From: Cytobacillus oceanisediminis
GTDB lineage: Bacteria; Bacillota; Bacilli; Bacillales; Cytobacillaceae
DNA: 64,000 bases
Direction of reading: 5' to 3'
NCBI RefSeq assembly: GCF_003182355.1
Contig: NZ_QGTW01000002.1
Span: 366,653-430,652, forward strand
The notes beneath the pieces were generated by a model. It made no database searches, was not told the origin of the DNA, and worked only from the letters and a program-made list of their open reading frames with translations. The position numbers and the translations under genes were made by a program. Numbering within the stretch: the stretch's first letter is position 1; each line of letters starts with the position of its first letter. Of the stretch, positions 16,560 to 24,799 are shown one piece after another.

Positions 16560-16746
16560 TAGGCTCTGTTAAATTTGGCTGTTGATTTCCGCTGCAGGCA
16601 CTCAGCGAACAGCGGGGCTACTGGGAGCCTCCTCGTCGCTCTGCGCCTGTGGGGTCTCCCTTGGTATGCTACTCCCGCAGGAGTCTCGTCGCCTTCCACT
16701 CCAATCAACAGGGTGCTAAAAACAACAATTACCTTTAACAGAGCCA
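16560..16746. mobile_element. MITE-like element, copy 1
   Basis: This is a 187-bp element bounded by inverted ends TAGGCTCTGTTAAA and TTTAACAGAGCC. It has a second internal inverted pair, GTTGATTTCCGC near one end and GGAGTGG/CAATCAAC-type sequence near the other, and GC-rich inner motifs GGGAGCCTCC and GGGGTCTCCC. It encodes no protein. It lies directly upstream of the nagA remnant. Related copies are at 37191-37436, 46628-46780 and 54538-54747. Confidence 0.7.
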
Positions 16747-16943
16747 AAAAATAAAAGGAAAGATTCAGCTAGTTAAGGCTCATTAGTTTCTATAATTATT
16801 CAATAAACAGATATTTCAAAAGCATCCCGTTGTTATTCCAGAAGACCGGGGGTTTCCTTTTCAAGTAGTTATTCTACTATCAGGAATGAATGAAAAGTAG
16901 ACTCGCACTCTAAATTGAACGTGTTTTCAGTGTTGGAGTAAGA

Positions 16944-17048
16944 ATGATGAAAAGGATTGAAAACGATTTCAAACCCATTGAACTGCGGCAGCTGCGAATA
17001 TATGATACGGATAGAAGGTTAAAGCACCAAAGTTTCTCATCAAGATAA
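16944..17048 (+). CDS. Possible 34-codon leader ORF upstream of the PTS gene
   Basis: GGAG lies 7 bases before ATG 16944, which opens 34 codons (MMKRIENDFKPIELRQLRIY...) ending 15 bases before the PTS start. The cre site lies inside this frame. It could be a leader peptide or a fragment, and there is no homology I recognise. Confidence 0.25.
   Translation: MMKRIENDFKPIELRQLRIYDTDRRLKHQSFSSR
16957..16972 (+). promoter_or_regulatory. CcpA cre site
   Basis: TTGAAAACGATTTCAA matches the cre consensus WTGNAANCGNWWNCAW at every fixed position. It lies about 90 bases before the PTS gene and predicts catabolite control of the amino-sugar operon. Confidence 0.8.
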
Positions 17049-17063
17049 AGGGGGGCAATATCA

Positions 17064-18596
17064 ATGAAAAAAGCTTTTGAAAAAGCTCAGCAATTTGGTA
17101 AATCGTTCATGCTGCCTATAGCGGTTTTGCCGGCAGCAGGTTTGTTATTAGGAATTGGCGGAGCGCTGTCTAACCCGAATACGGTTTCAGCTTATCCATT
17201 TTTAGATATCAGCTGGCTGCAGGCCATTTTTACGATCATGAGTGCGGCAGGTTCAATCGTATTTGCCAACTTGCCGATCATATTTGCGGTAGGGGTAGCG
17301 ATCGGTTTAGCCCGTTCTGATAAAGCAACGGCTGGATTAGCTGCCATGATCGGTTACTTTGTTATGAACAGTACCATCAGTGCGCTGCTTTCTTTAACCG
17401 GAGACCTGGCGAAGGATAACTTGGCAGGAGCCGGTCAAGGGATGGCTGTCGGGATTCAGACTTTGGAAACCGGTGTATTTGGCGGTATTATCGTCGGGAT
17501 AGCAGCAGCTGCCCTGCATAATAAATACAATAAAATTGAGCTGCCTCAAGTGTTAGGATTCTTTGGGGGATCTCGCTTTATTCCTATTGTCGTTTCATTT
17601 GCTTCCATTTTTGTAGGAGCGATTCTATTTGTAATCTGGCCTTACTTCCAGGCTTTAATCAATGGGCTTGGGTCAGTGGTTACAGGTACCGGTGAAATCG
17701 GAACCCTTTTCTACGGATTTATTTTACGTATGCTCGGACCGCTTGGCTTGCACCATATCTTCTATCTTCCATTCTGGCAAACAGCACTTGGCGGAACGCT
17801 GGAGATTGGCGGGAAACTGGTCAGCGGTACACAGAATATCTTTTTTGCCCAATTGGGTGACCCTTCGACTGAACAATATTACGAAGGGGTATCAAGATTC
17901 ATGTCAGGCCGTTTTATTACAATGATGTTTGGTCTGCCGGGAGCTGCATTGGCCATTTATCATTGCTCTAAAAAGAAAAACAGAAAAGTGGTAGCGGGAA
18001 TTTTGTTATCAGCAGCGTTAACATCATTCTTGACAGGAATCACTGAGCCGCTGGAATTTAGCTTCTTGTTCGTGGCACCTCTTCTTTATTTAGTACATGC
18101 CATTTTTGATGGTTTTGCTTTTATGATGGCAGACATATTCAATATTACGGTCGGACAAACTTTCTCAGGCGGATTTATTGATTTCATTTTATTTGGAATT
18201 CTCCAAGGGGCCGATAAAACAAATTGGCCATATGTGTTAATGGTAGGTATTCCATGGTTCTTCTTATACTACTTTACGTTTAAATTCTTAATTAGAAAAA
18301 AGAACTTTAAAGTTCTTGGACGTGAAGATGAGGAACAGGCAGCAGAGCAAGTTTCAGCTACAGACCGTGCTAAAACGATTGTAGAAGGATTAGGCGGAAC
18401 AAATAATATTGATATAGTTGATTGCTGTGCGACTCGTCTGCGGGTAACCATTAAAGACGAATCCCTGGTAAAAGACGATGTCATTAAACAGACCGGATCA
18501 AAAGGGATTGTGAAAAAAGGAACGGGTGTTCAAATTATTTATGGACCTCAAGTCACCATTGTTAAAAACGAAATAGAAGAGTATTTAGGTCAGTAA
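17064..18596 (+). CDS. nagP: PTS EIICB transporter, N-acetylhexosamine type
   Basis: This 510-residue fused IIC-IIB permease has residues 1 to about 385 as the membrane IIC domain of the glucose/N-acetylglucosamine superfamily (FMLPIAVLPAAGLLLGIGGAL, then GITEPLEFSFLFVAPLLY). Residues about 430-510 are the IIB domain with the phosphorylated cysteine in VDCCATRLRVT. There is no IIA domain. Context with nanE, nagB and an RpiR regulator favours N-acetylglucosamine or N-acetylmannosamine, though glucose- or maltose-type specificity cannot be excluded. A perfect cre site lies upstream. Confidence 0.85.
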   Translation: MKKAFEKAQQFGKSFMLPIAVLPAAGLLLGIGGALSNPNTVSAYPFLDISWLQAIFTIMSAAGSIVFANLPIIFAVGVAIGLARSDKATAGLAAMIGYFVMNSTISALLSLTGDLAKDNLAGAGQGMAVGIQTLETGVFGGIIVGIAAAALHNKYNKIELPQVLGFFGGSRFIPIVVSFASIFVGAILFVIWPYFQALINGLGSVVTGTGEIGTLFYGFILRMLGPLGLHHIFYLPFWQTALGGTLEIGGKLVSGTQNIFFAQLGDPSTEQYYEGVSRFMSGRFITMMFGLPGAALAIYHCSKKKNRKVVAGILLSAALTSFLTGITEPLEFSFLFVAPLLYLVHAIFDGFAFMMADIFNITVGQTFSGGFIDFILFGILQGADKTNWPYVLMVGIPWFFLYYFTFKFLIRKKNFKVLGREDEEQAAEQVSATDRAKTIVEGLGGTNNIDIVDCCATRLRVTIKDESLVKDDVIKQTGSKGIVKKGTGVQIIYGPQVTIVKNEIEEYLGQ

Positions 18597-18619
18597 TAAA
18601 TAATAAGGACGTGTTTTAC

Positions 18620-19312
18620 ATGCATCAAGTGCTGGAACAGATCAAAAATGGACTCATTGTTTCCTGCCAGGCTTTAGAAGGAGAACCGCTTCATAGCCCG
18701 TTCATTATGGGACGTATGGCATTAGCTGCAAAGGAGGGAGGGGCTGTTGGCATTCGGGCCAACTCCGTCCCTGATATTAGGGAAATAAAAGAACAAGTCG
18801 ATCTTCCTGTGATCGGCATCATCAAACAGGTATACAAGGATCATCCTGTTTTTATTACACCAACCATGAAAGAGATCGATGCCTTAGCTGAGACGGGTGC
18901 CGAAATCATTGCGACAGATGCAACGAATCGGATCCGGCCAGATGGCAAGGATTTAGAATCGTTTTATCAAGACGTAAGATCAAAGTATCCTCATATATTG
19001 CTGATGGCGGATGTCTCTTCCGTTGAAGAAGCCATTTTTGCCGATGAGCTGGGGTTTGATATTGTCGCACCGACATTATACGGATATACAGAAGAGACAA
19101 AAGGCTTAAAAATCGATGATCATGACTACGCCGTGATCAAACAAATCGTGAAAGAAGTGAAGCACGCAAAGGTACTGGCAGAAGGAAATGTTTCAACCCC
19201 GGAAATTGCCCGCTCTGTGCTGGATATTCATGTTCACTCGGTTGTGGTAGGCGGTGCGATTACAAGACCGCAGATCATTACAAAAAGGTTTGCAGATGCT
19301 ATGCAAAAATAA
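18620..19312 (+). CDS. nanE: N-acetylmannosamine-6-phosphate 2-epimerase NanE
   Basis: This 230-residue TIM-barrel enzyme interconverts ManNAc-6-phosphate and GlcNAc-6-phosphate. Family motifs include LIVSCQALEGEPLHSP, VGIRANSVPDI, PVIGIIKQVY, ATDATNRIRPDG with the catalytic region, and LAEGNVSTPE. AAGGAC spacing favours ATG 18620 over an upstream GTG. It follows the PTS gene by 23 bases and shares its transcript. A terminator follows at 19317-19367. Confidence 0.95.
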   Translation: MHQVLEQIKNGLIVSCQALEGEPLHSPFIMGRMALAAKEGGAVGIRANSVPDIREIKEQVDLPVIGIIKQVYKDHPVFITPTMKEIDALAETGAEIIATDATNRIRPDGKDLESFYQDVRSKYPHILLMADVSSVEEAIFADELGFDIVAPTLYGYTEETKGLKIDDHDYAVIKQIVKEVKHAKVLAEGNVSTPEIARSVLDIHVHSVVVGGAITRPQIITKRFADAMQK

Positions 19313-19316
19313 GGAT

Positions 19317-19367
19317 TAGCTGAAAGCAACTCAGGCTGCTGACTGGGTTGTTTTCAGCTTTTTGTTT
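19317..19367 (+). terminator. Terminator after nanE
   Basis: A long hairpin with outer arms AGCTGAAA and TTTCAGCT is followed by TTTTTG. Confidence 0.75.
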
Positions 19368-19474
19368 TAATGGGGCTAGTTATGGATATTTCATAGTTTT
19401 CGGCCATTTGACTAAAAATAAGTTTAACATCTTGTATAATGGACGCATGGATTATCTAAAAGGGGAGAAAGAAT

Positions 19475-20314
19475 ATGGAATATCTGGGTGAAAATCTTCT
19501 GCATGGCATAGCCTGCACGATGGAAAAATTCACAAGCTCGGAGTCGGAATTAGCAAAATATATTATCGAAAACCCTGATGAAATCAGCCAATTATCGATC
19601 AATCAAATCGCGAAAAAAATTCATATTTCTCCGGCTACGATTACCCGCTTCTGTCAGAAAATTTCTTTTTCCGGGTTTAATGAGTTCAAGCACGAATTAA
19701 AAAGATATATCGATTTAAGGAACAAACCGACTGCATCCAGTGATATCAAGGAGATCGATTATTTTTCCAATCTCTATCAAAACCATTTAGAGATTATCGA
19801 AACGACCTTTCGTAAAATGACTTATTTTGATATTCAGCAAGCTGTTTCCCTTTTAACGGATGCAGAGAAAGTGCATGTATACGGCATCGGCAACTCAGGG
19901 ATTGCAGCCCAGGAGTTCAAATGGAAGTTTTTTCGGATTGGAATCCAGGTTGAGTCGATTACAGACCCTCATCAAGCTGTGATGGATGCAGCATTAAGCA
20001 CAGGCAGCAGTCTAGTCATTGGCATTTCTGTTTCAGGGAAAACAAAAGAAGTCATCGACGCGATTAAAATTGCCAAGAGGCAAGGTGCGTCAGTCCTTGC
20101 TATCACGAGTGATAAAACATCTGAACTCTCCCAGCTAGCAGATTTATCCCTATTAGTTATGAGTAAAAGCAGTATGCATATGGGTCAGAACATTTCTCCA
20201 ACCCTTCCGCTGTTTCTGCTATTTGACTTACTATACACAGAACTTGTTGCAAAAGACTATATGAACCGGATTCGGATTCGGGATAAGACGTTGAGGGCTT
20301 TGGAGGATATTTGA
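19475..20314 (+). CDS. RpiR/MurR-family regulator
   Basis: This 279-residue regulator has an N-terminal HTH_6 helix-turn-helix (residues about 20-80: LSINQIAKKIHISPATITRFCQKISF) and a SIS sugar-phosphate-binding domain (about 115-250: VHVYGIGNSGIAAQEF, then VIGISVSGKTKEVIDAIKIAK). Such proteins sense phosphosugars. Its position after nanE suggests control of the amino-sugar genes, with MurNAc-6-P, ManNAc-6-P or GlcN-6-P as candidate ligands. It has its own spacer after the nanE terminator. Confidence 0.9.
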   Translation: MEYLGENLLHGIACTMEKFTSSESELAKYIIENPDEISQLSINQIAKKIHISPATITRFCQKISFSGFNEFKHELKRYIDLRNKPTASSDIKEIDYFSNLYQNHLEIIETTFRKMTYFDIQQAVSLLTDAEKVHVYGIGNSGIAAQEFKWKFFRIGIQVESITDPHQAVMDAALSTGSSLVIGISVSGKTKEVIDAIKIAKRQGASVLAITSDKTSELSQLADLSLLVMSKSSMHMGQNISPTLPLFLLFDLLYTELVAKDYMNRIRIRDKTLRALEDI

Positions 20315-20467
20315 TGAAGGTCGTGCGATGAAAGGGACTGCATCAAATACATGGAATCCTTTCGTCTTCACAAATTTTTATCTTGTGTTCCAACTGTCCA
20401 AAAATCAGGTGCTTGATCGTACGTACAACGATGTATAAAAACCTGTATTAACGAGTAAAAGATAAAC

Positions 20468-20506
20468 AAAAGCCAATCCCTTGAACTGTATGGGATTGGC
20501 TTTTTT
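20468..20506. terminator. Bidirectional terminator
   Basis: AAAAGCCAATCCC and GGGATTGGCTTTTTT arms sit between the convergent RpiR and LysR genes and can serve both. Confidence 0.85.
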
Positions 20507-20550
20507 GCTAACTTCATATAATAAATTTTTATGTTAACTAAAAATACATA

Positions 20551-21417
20551 TTAAATTCCCGTCTCTCTGACACATTCTGCAAATGCAGCGAACGTTTTGC
20601 TATGAAACTGTGCTTTTCGGGAAACCAGTCGTGTTGTTGTGAATTTGTACTGTTCCGGAACCGGATGAGCCTGTACGCGATCATCGTTCACAGCAACGGC
20701 CGATTTGGTTAGAAGCGTGTACCCGATTCCTGCTCGTACGCAGTTCAGCATCGTCTCTAGCGTGCTGATCTCAACGATGTTCGTGGGGGTTGCACTGACA
20801 CTGTGGAGCCAATCTTCGATGGTTGCACGTAAAGGGCAGCCTTTTGAAAACACAACCCATGCTGTATTCTCAACGTCCGGAAAAATTGCAGGTTCATTTC
20901 CATCAGCGGCAGTCAAAAGTACGACTTCTTCTCGAATCTCATAGGCGACTTGCAACTGGGATAAGTCGAATTCGCCCGTAAAGAATGCGCCATCCAACTG
21001 GCGGTTCAACACTTTCTCGTAATTAACCGGCGACGTCCCAGTGATCAGTGATAACGCAACTTCGGGGTATTTGCTTTGAAACTTGGATAACGCACGAATA
21101 AATGGCCCAGAGGAAGCGACCGTCTCCACAACACCGATCACAAGCGGTCCGCATGGGTAATCTGGTTCTTTTACAGCCCTGATGGCCTCGTCCATCCTAA
21201 GCAAAATATCCGAGGCATAATTGCTTAAGACGAGCCCCTTCTCAGTTGGTATTACGCCTTTCGGATTTCTCTGAAAAAGCTGGGCGCCAAGCTCCGACTC
21301 CATCTTGCGAACCCGCATTGTAATATTCGACTGAACGTAGCCCAGTTTCTCTGCCGCACGGGTTATGTTGCCCTCATCTATGATCGCCATAAACACTTTT
21401 AAATCGGTCAACTCCAT
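20551..21417 (-). CDS. LysR-family regulator
   Basis: This 288-residue protein has an N-terminal LysR winged helix (MELTDLKVFMAIIDEGNITRA..., recognition helix QSNITMRVRKMESELG) and a C-terminal effector-binding domain (PLVIGVVETVASSGPF onward). GGAGG eight bases upstream fixes ATG 21417 over an in-frame ATG five codons earlier. It is divergent from an old yellow enzyme gene, and a LysR-type dyad lies between them, so it probably controls that gene and itself. The ligand is unknown. Confidence 0.9.
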   Translation of the reverse strand: MELTDLKVFMAIIDEGNITRAAEKLGYVQSNITMRVRKMESELGAQLFQRNPKGVIPTEKGLVLSNYASDILLRMDEAIRAVKEPDYPCGPLVIGVVETVASSGPFIRALSKFQSKYPEVALSLITGTSPVNYEKVLNRQLDGAFFTGEFDLSQLQVAYEIREEVVLLTAADGNEPAIFPDVENTAWVVFSKGCPLRATIEDWLHSVSATPTNIVEISTLETMLNCVRAGIGYTLLTKSAVAVNDDRVQAHPVPEQYKFTTTRLVSRKAQFHSKTFAAFAECVRETGI

Positions 21418-21437
21418 AGAAAAAACCTCCAATTACA

Positions 21438-21454
21438 CATCAATAATTTTGATG
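21438..21454. promoter_or_regulatory. LysR-type dyad between divergent genes
   Basis: CATCAA-N5-TTGATG has the T-N11-A form of LysR binding sites and lies 21 bases from the LysR start codon. Confidence 0.6.
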
Positions 21455-21575
21455 GATATATCAATATTAATCATTTTATTATATGGAATTGATGGAATAC
21501 AATCATATTAATAAAACAAATCGTGTCGGTGACAAATAATTGTCCTGCTACGGTAAACTATAGGAGGAATTCAAT

Positions 21576-22667
21576 ATGAGTAAATATTCCAATCTTTTTT
21601 CTACATGCCAATTAGAGTCCCTGAAATTGCCGAATCGGGTGGTACTATCTCCGATGACCCGAACAAGTGCAGAACCGTCCGGGCTCGCAAATGAACGTAT
21701 GGTCCGTTATTATACCCGTTTTGCGAAAGGTGGGTTCGGTCTCATTATCACGGAAGGCATCTATCCCGATACAGTGAACAGCCAAAGTTATGAGAACCAA
21801 CCCGGCATAGCCAATAATGCACAAGCTGAGTCGTGGAGACCTGTCATTCAGGCGGTTCAACGCGAAGGAGGAAAAATTGTCGCACAGTTAATGCATGCGG
21901 GTGCACTTGTTCAGCATGACAGATTTACGCCAATCGCTCCATCAGCAGTAAAACCTGTGGGTAAGATGCTCGAAGATCATGGAGGGAGCGGAGAGTTCGC
22001 CGTTCCGAAAGAGATGACTCAAGAGGAAATCTGCAAAGCAATCGACAGCTTCGCACAAGCTGCTCTCCGTGCTAAGCAGATTGGCTTCGATGGGGTGGAA
22101 GTCCATGCAGCGAATGGCTACCTGCTCGATCAATTCATCACCGATTATACCAACCATCGAACAGATGAATATGGCGGTTCAACGAAGCGACGAATCCGCA
22201 TCGTTGTGGAAGTGCTGGAAGCCATTCGTGCTGTTGTCGGCCCAGATTACATGGTAGGTGTTCGTATCTCACAAGGGAAAGTAAACGATTTTCATCACAA
22301 ATGGGCAAACGGAGAGACGGATGCGAAGATTATTTTTGAACAATTAGCAGCTGCATCCCCAAGTTACATCCATACGACCGAATATAAGGCGTTTGTCCCA
22401 GCTTTCGTAGAGGATGGAACGACGCTTGCCAAGCTAGCTAAGCGATACAGTGGCCTTCCCGTCATCGCCAATGGCAAATTGGGAGAACCGGAGGCTGCAA
22501 AGCTCCTCATTGAGTCGGGAGATGCTGACCTTATCGCAATCGGAACGAGTGCATTGGTTAATCCGGACTGGGTGAACAAAGTACAAGAAGGTAAAAAGTT
22601 AATCCCTTTCGACCATCATTTCTTGCACCCTATAGCGACACTGAAAGAAGAAGAAGTTATAGTCTGA
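21576..22667 (+). CDS. Old yellow enzyme family flavin oxidoreductase
   Basis: This 363-residue FMN-dependent enoate reductase is of the NemA/OYE family. Residues 1-40 carry the FMN-site start LFSTCQLESLKLPNRVVLSPMTR. The catalytic surroundings are QLMHAGALV, then FDGVEVHAANGYLLDQFITD with the substrate-binding His/Asn, and the C-terminal VIANGKLG and DLIAIGTSALVNPDW. It probably reduces activated C=C bonds or nitro compounds with NAD(P)H. AGGAGG precedes the ATG. It is divergent from the LysR gene. Confidence 0.9.
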   Translation: MSKYSNLFSTCQLESLKLPNRVVLSPMTRTSAEPSGLANERMVRYYTRFAKGGFGLIITEGIYPDTVNSQSYENQPGIANNAQAESWRPVIQAVQREGGKIVAQLMHAGALVQHDRFTPIAPSAVKPVGKMLEDHGGSGEFAVPKEMTQEEICKAIDSFAQAALRAKQIGFDGVEVHAANGYLLDQFITDYTNHRTDEYGGSTKRRIRIVVEVLEAIRAVVGPDYMVGVRISQGKVNDFHHKWANGETDAKIIFEQLAAASPSYIHTTEYKAFVPAFVEDGTTLAKLAKRYSGLPVIANGKLGEPEAAKLLIESGDADLIAIGTSALVNPDWVNKVQEGKKLIPFDHHFLHPIATLKEEEVIV

Positions 22668-22714
22668 GAACTTCCAGTCAATTAAGACTGACCGTTTATA
22701 AAAAGTTTAATCAA

Positions 22715-22748
22715 AATCCTGTATAAATTAATACAGGATTTTTCTTTT
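22715..22748 (+). terminator. Terminator after the OYE gene
   Basis: AAAATCCTGTAT and ATACAGGATTTTT arms are followed by T-rich sequence. Confidence 0.8.
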
Positions 22749-22846
22749 TACTCTTGTTGATGTTGTAAAACTCCAGTCATGTTACTCCATTTAAGGTGGC
22801 TTTTCTTGAATATCTGTGCATCATGGATGTTCAAGTACGGTCTTCC

Positions 22847-22897
22847 GTTAAAGGGCGCTATCCTTGAATAAGGGGAGTGCTCTTTTTCATTTAAAGG
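22847..22897. repeat. Dispersed hairpin repeat (GGGCGCTATC type), copy 1
   Basis: TTAAAGGGCGCTATCCTTGA and a partially complementary GGGGAGTGCTCTTTTT form a weak hairpin with a T tail. A close copy is at 28118-28165. It is probably a degenerate mobile or terminator-like repeat. Confidence 0.5.
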
Positions 22898-22945
22898 GCC
22901 AGATTGTTGAGGAAAACTCCTTAAAGGAAGAAAGTTGAACCCCTA

Positions 22946-22998
22946 TTGACATTATAATCCAATCGGTTATAATTTTAAGTAATTAAGTAATTACTTAA
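22946..22998 (+). promoter_or_regulatory. Promoter and operator of the sdpR-like gene
   Basis: TTGACA (22946-22951), a 16-base spacer and TATAAT (22968-22973) form a near-perfect sigma-A promoter. A perfect 16-bp palindrome TTAAGTAATTACTTAA (22983-22998) covers the expected start of transcription and is a likely autorepressor site for the ArsR-type protein. Confidence 0.8.
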
Positions 22999-23024
22999 AT
23001 AATTAATAATGGAGGTAAGAATGA

Positions 23025-23306
23025 TTGACCATCAATGCATTATTTAAAGCTTTATCTGATGAAAATAGAAGGAAAATATTAGACCTTTTGCGAAATGGTG
23101 ACTTGACTGCTGGAGATATTGCTAATCATTTTGAAATGAGTAAACCAGGAGTATCTCAGCACTTGTCTGTTTTAAAAAATGCTGAATTAGTATACGCCAT
23201 AAAAAAGGGGCAGTATGTTTATTATTCTTTAAATTCAACTGTTTTTCAGGATGTTTTGAAGTGGATTATTCAGTTTAATTCAAACTCAAAGGGGGAGGAT
23301 TTATGA
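23025..23306 (+). CDS. sdpR: ArsR-family autorepressor, SdpR-like
   Basis: This 93-residue winged-helix protein is of ArsR/SdpR type: LFKALSDENRRKILDLLRNG, then FEMSKPGVSQHLSVLKNAELV and the wing IKKGQYVYYSLNS. Metal-binding cysteines are absent, as in SdpR. The TTG start at 23025 has GGAGG at 9 bases; the ATG at 23021 is out of frame. Its stop overlaps the ATG of the sdpI-like gene by four bases, the same arrangement as B. subtilis sdpRI. It probably represses its own operon. Confidence 0.85.
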   Translation: MTINALFKALSDENRRKILDLLRNGDLTAGDIANHFEMSKPGVSQHLSVLKNAELVYAIKKGQYVYYSLNSTVFQDVLKWIIQFNSNSKGEDL

Positions 23307-23908
23307 TTAAAAAAATTTGTTTATGTTTCTTAATTTTTTTATCTTCTGGTGTCAGTATTTATTTATACGCTAAGAATATGGCGTTTGAAGAAACGAGATA
23401 TGGTATAACGGAAGTAATATTATTTAGTATTCCGTTTACAATGTGTTTAGTAAACAGTAGTTTATTCATTCTTCCTAAACAATTTCAAGGCTCTTATTCT
23501 CGATATAAAAAAGGAATAGAGAGTATATTTTTGTCGATTACAATGATCCTTTTTATGCTGCATTTCGGCTTAATCCTGGAGGCAATAGGTACAGATGTTA
23601 ACCTACTCCTCTTAATCCCTATAAGTGTAGGTATCGTGCTTATCACCACAGCTAACACCCTTCCTAGATTTCAATTAGAATTAAATAAAACATCCTCAGA
23701 ATTAACCCAATCAACTCATCAAGTATGGAACATCGTAGTACGTCCATTTTCTTTACCTTTGTTTATTGGTGGTTTAGCAATGTTACTTTGTGTGATTCTT
23801 CCTGGTACTTTGATGTTTGTTGGCTTCTTCTCAATACTTTTATGTACATTGCTTGTATCTATTTTTCTTTCATATAAAGCTTTTCAATCACATTTAAAAA
23901 ATTTGTAA
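23303..23908 (+). CDS. sdpI: SdpI-like immunity membrane protein
   Basis: This 201-residue protein has about six membrane segments, starting MIKKICLCFLIFLSSGVSIYL and ending with GGLAMLLCVILPGTLMFV and FFSILLCTLLVSIFL. Size, overlap with the ArsR gene and topology match SdpI, which gives immunity to the SDP killing peptide and signals by sequestering SdpR at the membrane. No sdpABC toxin genes are in the window. Sequence similarity to SdpI is modest by eye, so the name rests partly on context. Confidence 0.7.
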   Translation: MIKKICLCFLIFLSSGVSIYLYAKNMAFEETRYGITEVILFSIPFTMCLVNSSLFILPKQFQGSYSRYKKGIESIFLSITMILFMLHFGLILEAIGTDVNLLLLIPISVGIVLITTANTLPRFQLELNKTSSELTQSTHQVWNIVVRPFSLPLFIGGLAMLLCVILPGTLMFVGFFSILLCTLLVSIFLSYKAFQSHLKNL

Positions 23909-23924
23909 TATTGGAGTGGTTCCT

Positions 23925-24110
23925 TTGAATAGAGATAAGGTTTGTTCAGAATGCGGTTCAAAAGAGACTAGAACTGGTGAATTCAAAGGTTATGGGGCAT
24001 TATTTAAGAAGAAAGCAATTATTAAATGTTCTGAAGTAGATGCTTGTTTTTGTGTAAATTGTGGTTTTATATTGAATCTAAAAGTAAGAAACCCAGAAAA
24101 GTTTTTATAA
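23925..24110 (+). CDS. Small zinc-ribbon protein
   Basis: This 61-residue protein has two CxxC-type pairs (CSECGSKETR and CFCVNCGF), typical of a zinc ribbon. GGAG lies eight bases before TTG 23925; a GTG at 23916 overlapping the ribosome site is possible. It follows the sdpI-like gene by 16 bases and is probably cotranscribed. Its function is unknown, and a third gene is not part of the B. subtilis sdpRI operon. Confidence 0.65.
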   Translation: MNRDKVCSECGSKETRTGEFKGYGALFKKKAIIKCSEVDACFCVNCGFILNLKVRNPEKFL

Positions 24111-24253
24111 TTTTGACTAAGTCTTGTTGAGATAAGGGGGGGGTTCTTCAATTAGATTAACCTAAATTTTCTTCCACAATCGGGCGCTTTAATGGCATAA
24201 GGATCACAGAAATGATCAAACTTCTTTATAAAAACAAGATTTAAATCTACTAG

Positions 24254-24300
24254 AAAAGAATCCATTTTGATCAATTTTTCAAAATCGATTCTTTTTATTT
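24254..24300 (+). terminator. Terminator of the sdpRI-like operon
   Basis: AAGAATCCATTTTGA and TCAAAATCGATTCTT arms are followed by T-rich sequence. Confidence 0.75.
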
Positions 24301-24365
24301 ATCGTAAAATACCGGTTTGTGAGGTGTTTTTGATCAAACTTTACTTCATTAACTATACTAAAAAA

Positions 24366-24406
24366 ATCGGCGTACATTATGTTCAATATGTACGCCTTTT
24401 TAGTGA
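24366..24406. terminator. Bidirectional hairpin terminator
   Basis: GGCGTACAT and ATGTACGCC arms are flanked by A-rich sequence on the left and TTTTTAG on the right. It sits just ahead of the structured-RNA candidate. Confidence 0.7.
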
Positions 24407-24463
24407 AAATTCAACATTTTTTACACATTAACCGTACCAAATATATTATGTCTACTATGTATG

Positions 24464-24595
24464 ATATATGAGCGTTAGCGATCCCTTTACTTTGAAGAAG
24501 TGTCGTGTAACCTTGATAGGTGTGGGGCTGGGGTAACCTGATCCCTATCCCAAGAGAAACACGACCCTGCAAGGTTCAAAGTCAAGGGCATATAT
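24464..24595 (+). ncRNA. Candidate structured RNA with pseudoknot
   Basis: Nested and crossing complementarity fills 132 bases. Outer stem: ATATATG (24464-24470) with CATATAT (24589-24595). Next stem: CCCTTTACTTTGAA (24483-24496) with TTCAAAGTCAAGGG (24575-24588), one mismatch in 14. Inner stem: GTCGTGT (24502-24508) with ACACGAC (24559-24565). The crossing pair AACCTTG (24509-24515) with CAAGGTT (24570-24576) would make an H-type pseudoknot. The apical region holds ATAGG/CCTAT and G-rich/C-rich tracts. It encodes no protein and matches no RNA family I can name. The strand is uncertain. Confidence 0.45.
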
Positions 24596-24799
24596 TATAC
24601 AGGTCTAATATAATAAAACTCTATAAAATCAAGGAATTTTCACCTTTAGTCTAGATAAATTCAAAAGCAACATTAGGATGTAAACTAGGAAAATGGCCAG
24701 AAAAAACGCAACCAATTAAAGATTGCGTTTTACAATTCCATTTATATGGGAGTGGATTTTATGAATTGAAGCCAACATACTCTTTAATCCGAATATTAA

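Noticed and set aside
24464-24595. tRNA or SRP RNA interpretation of the structured region
   Set aside because: No cloverleaf, T-loop or anticodon arrangement, and no SRP-like GNAR tetraloop context was found.
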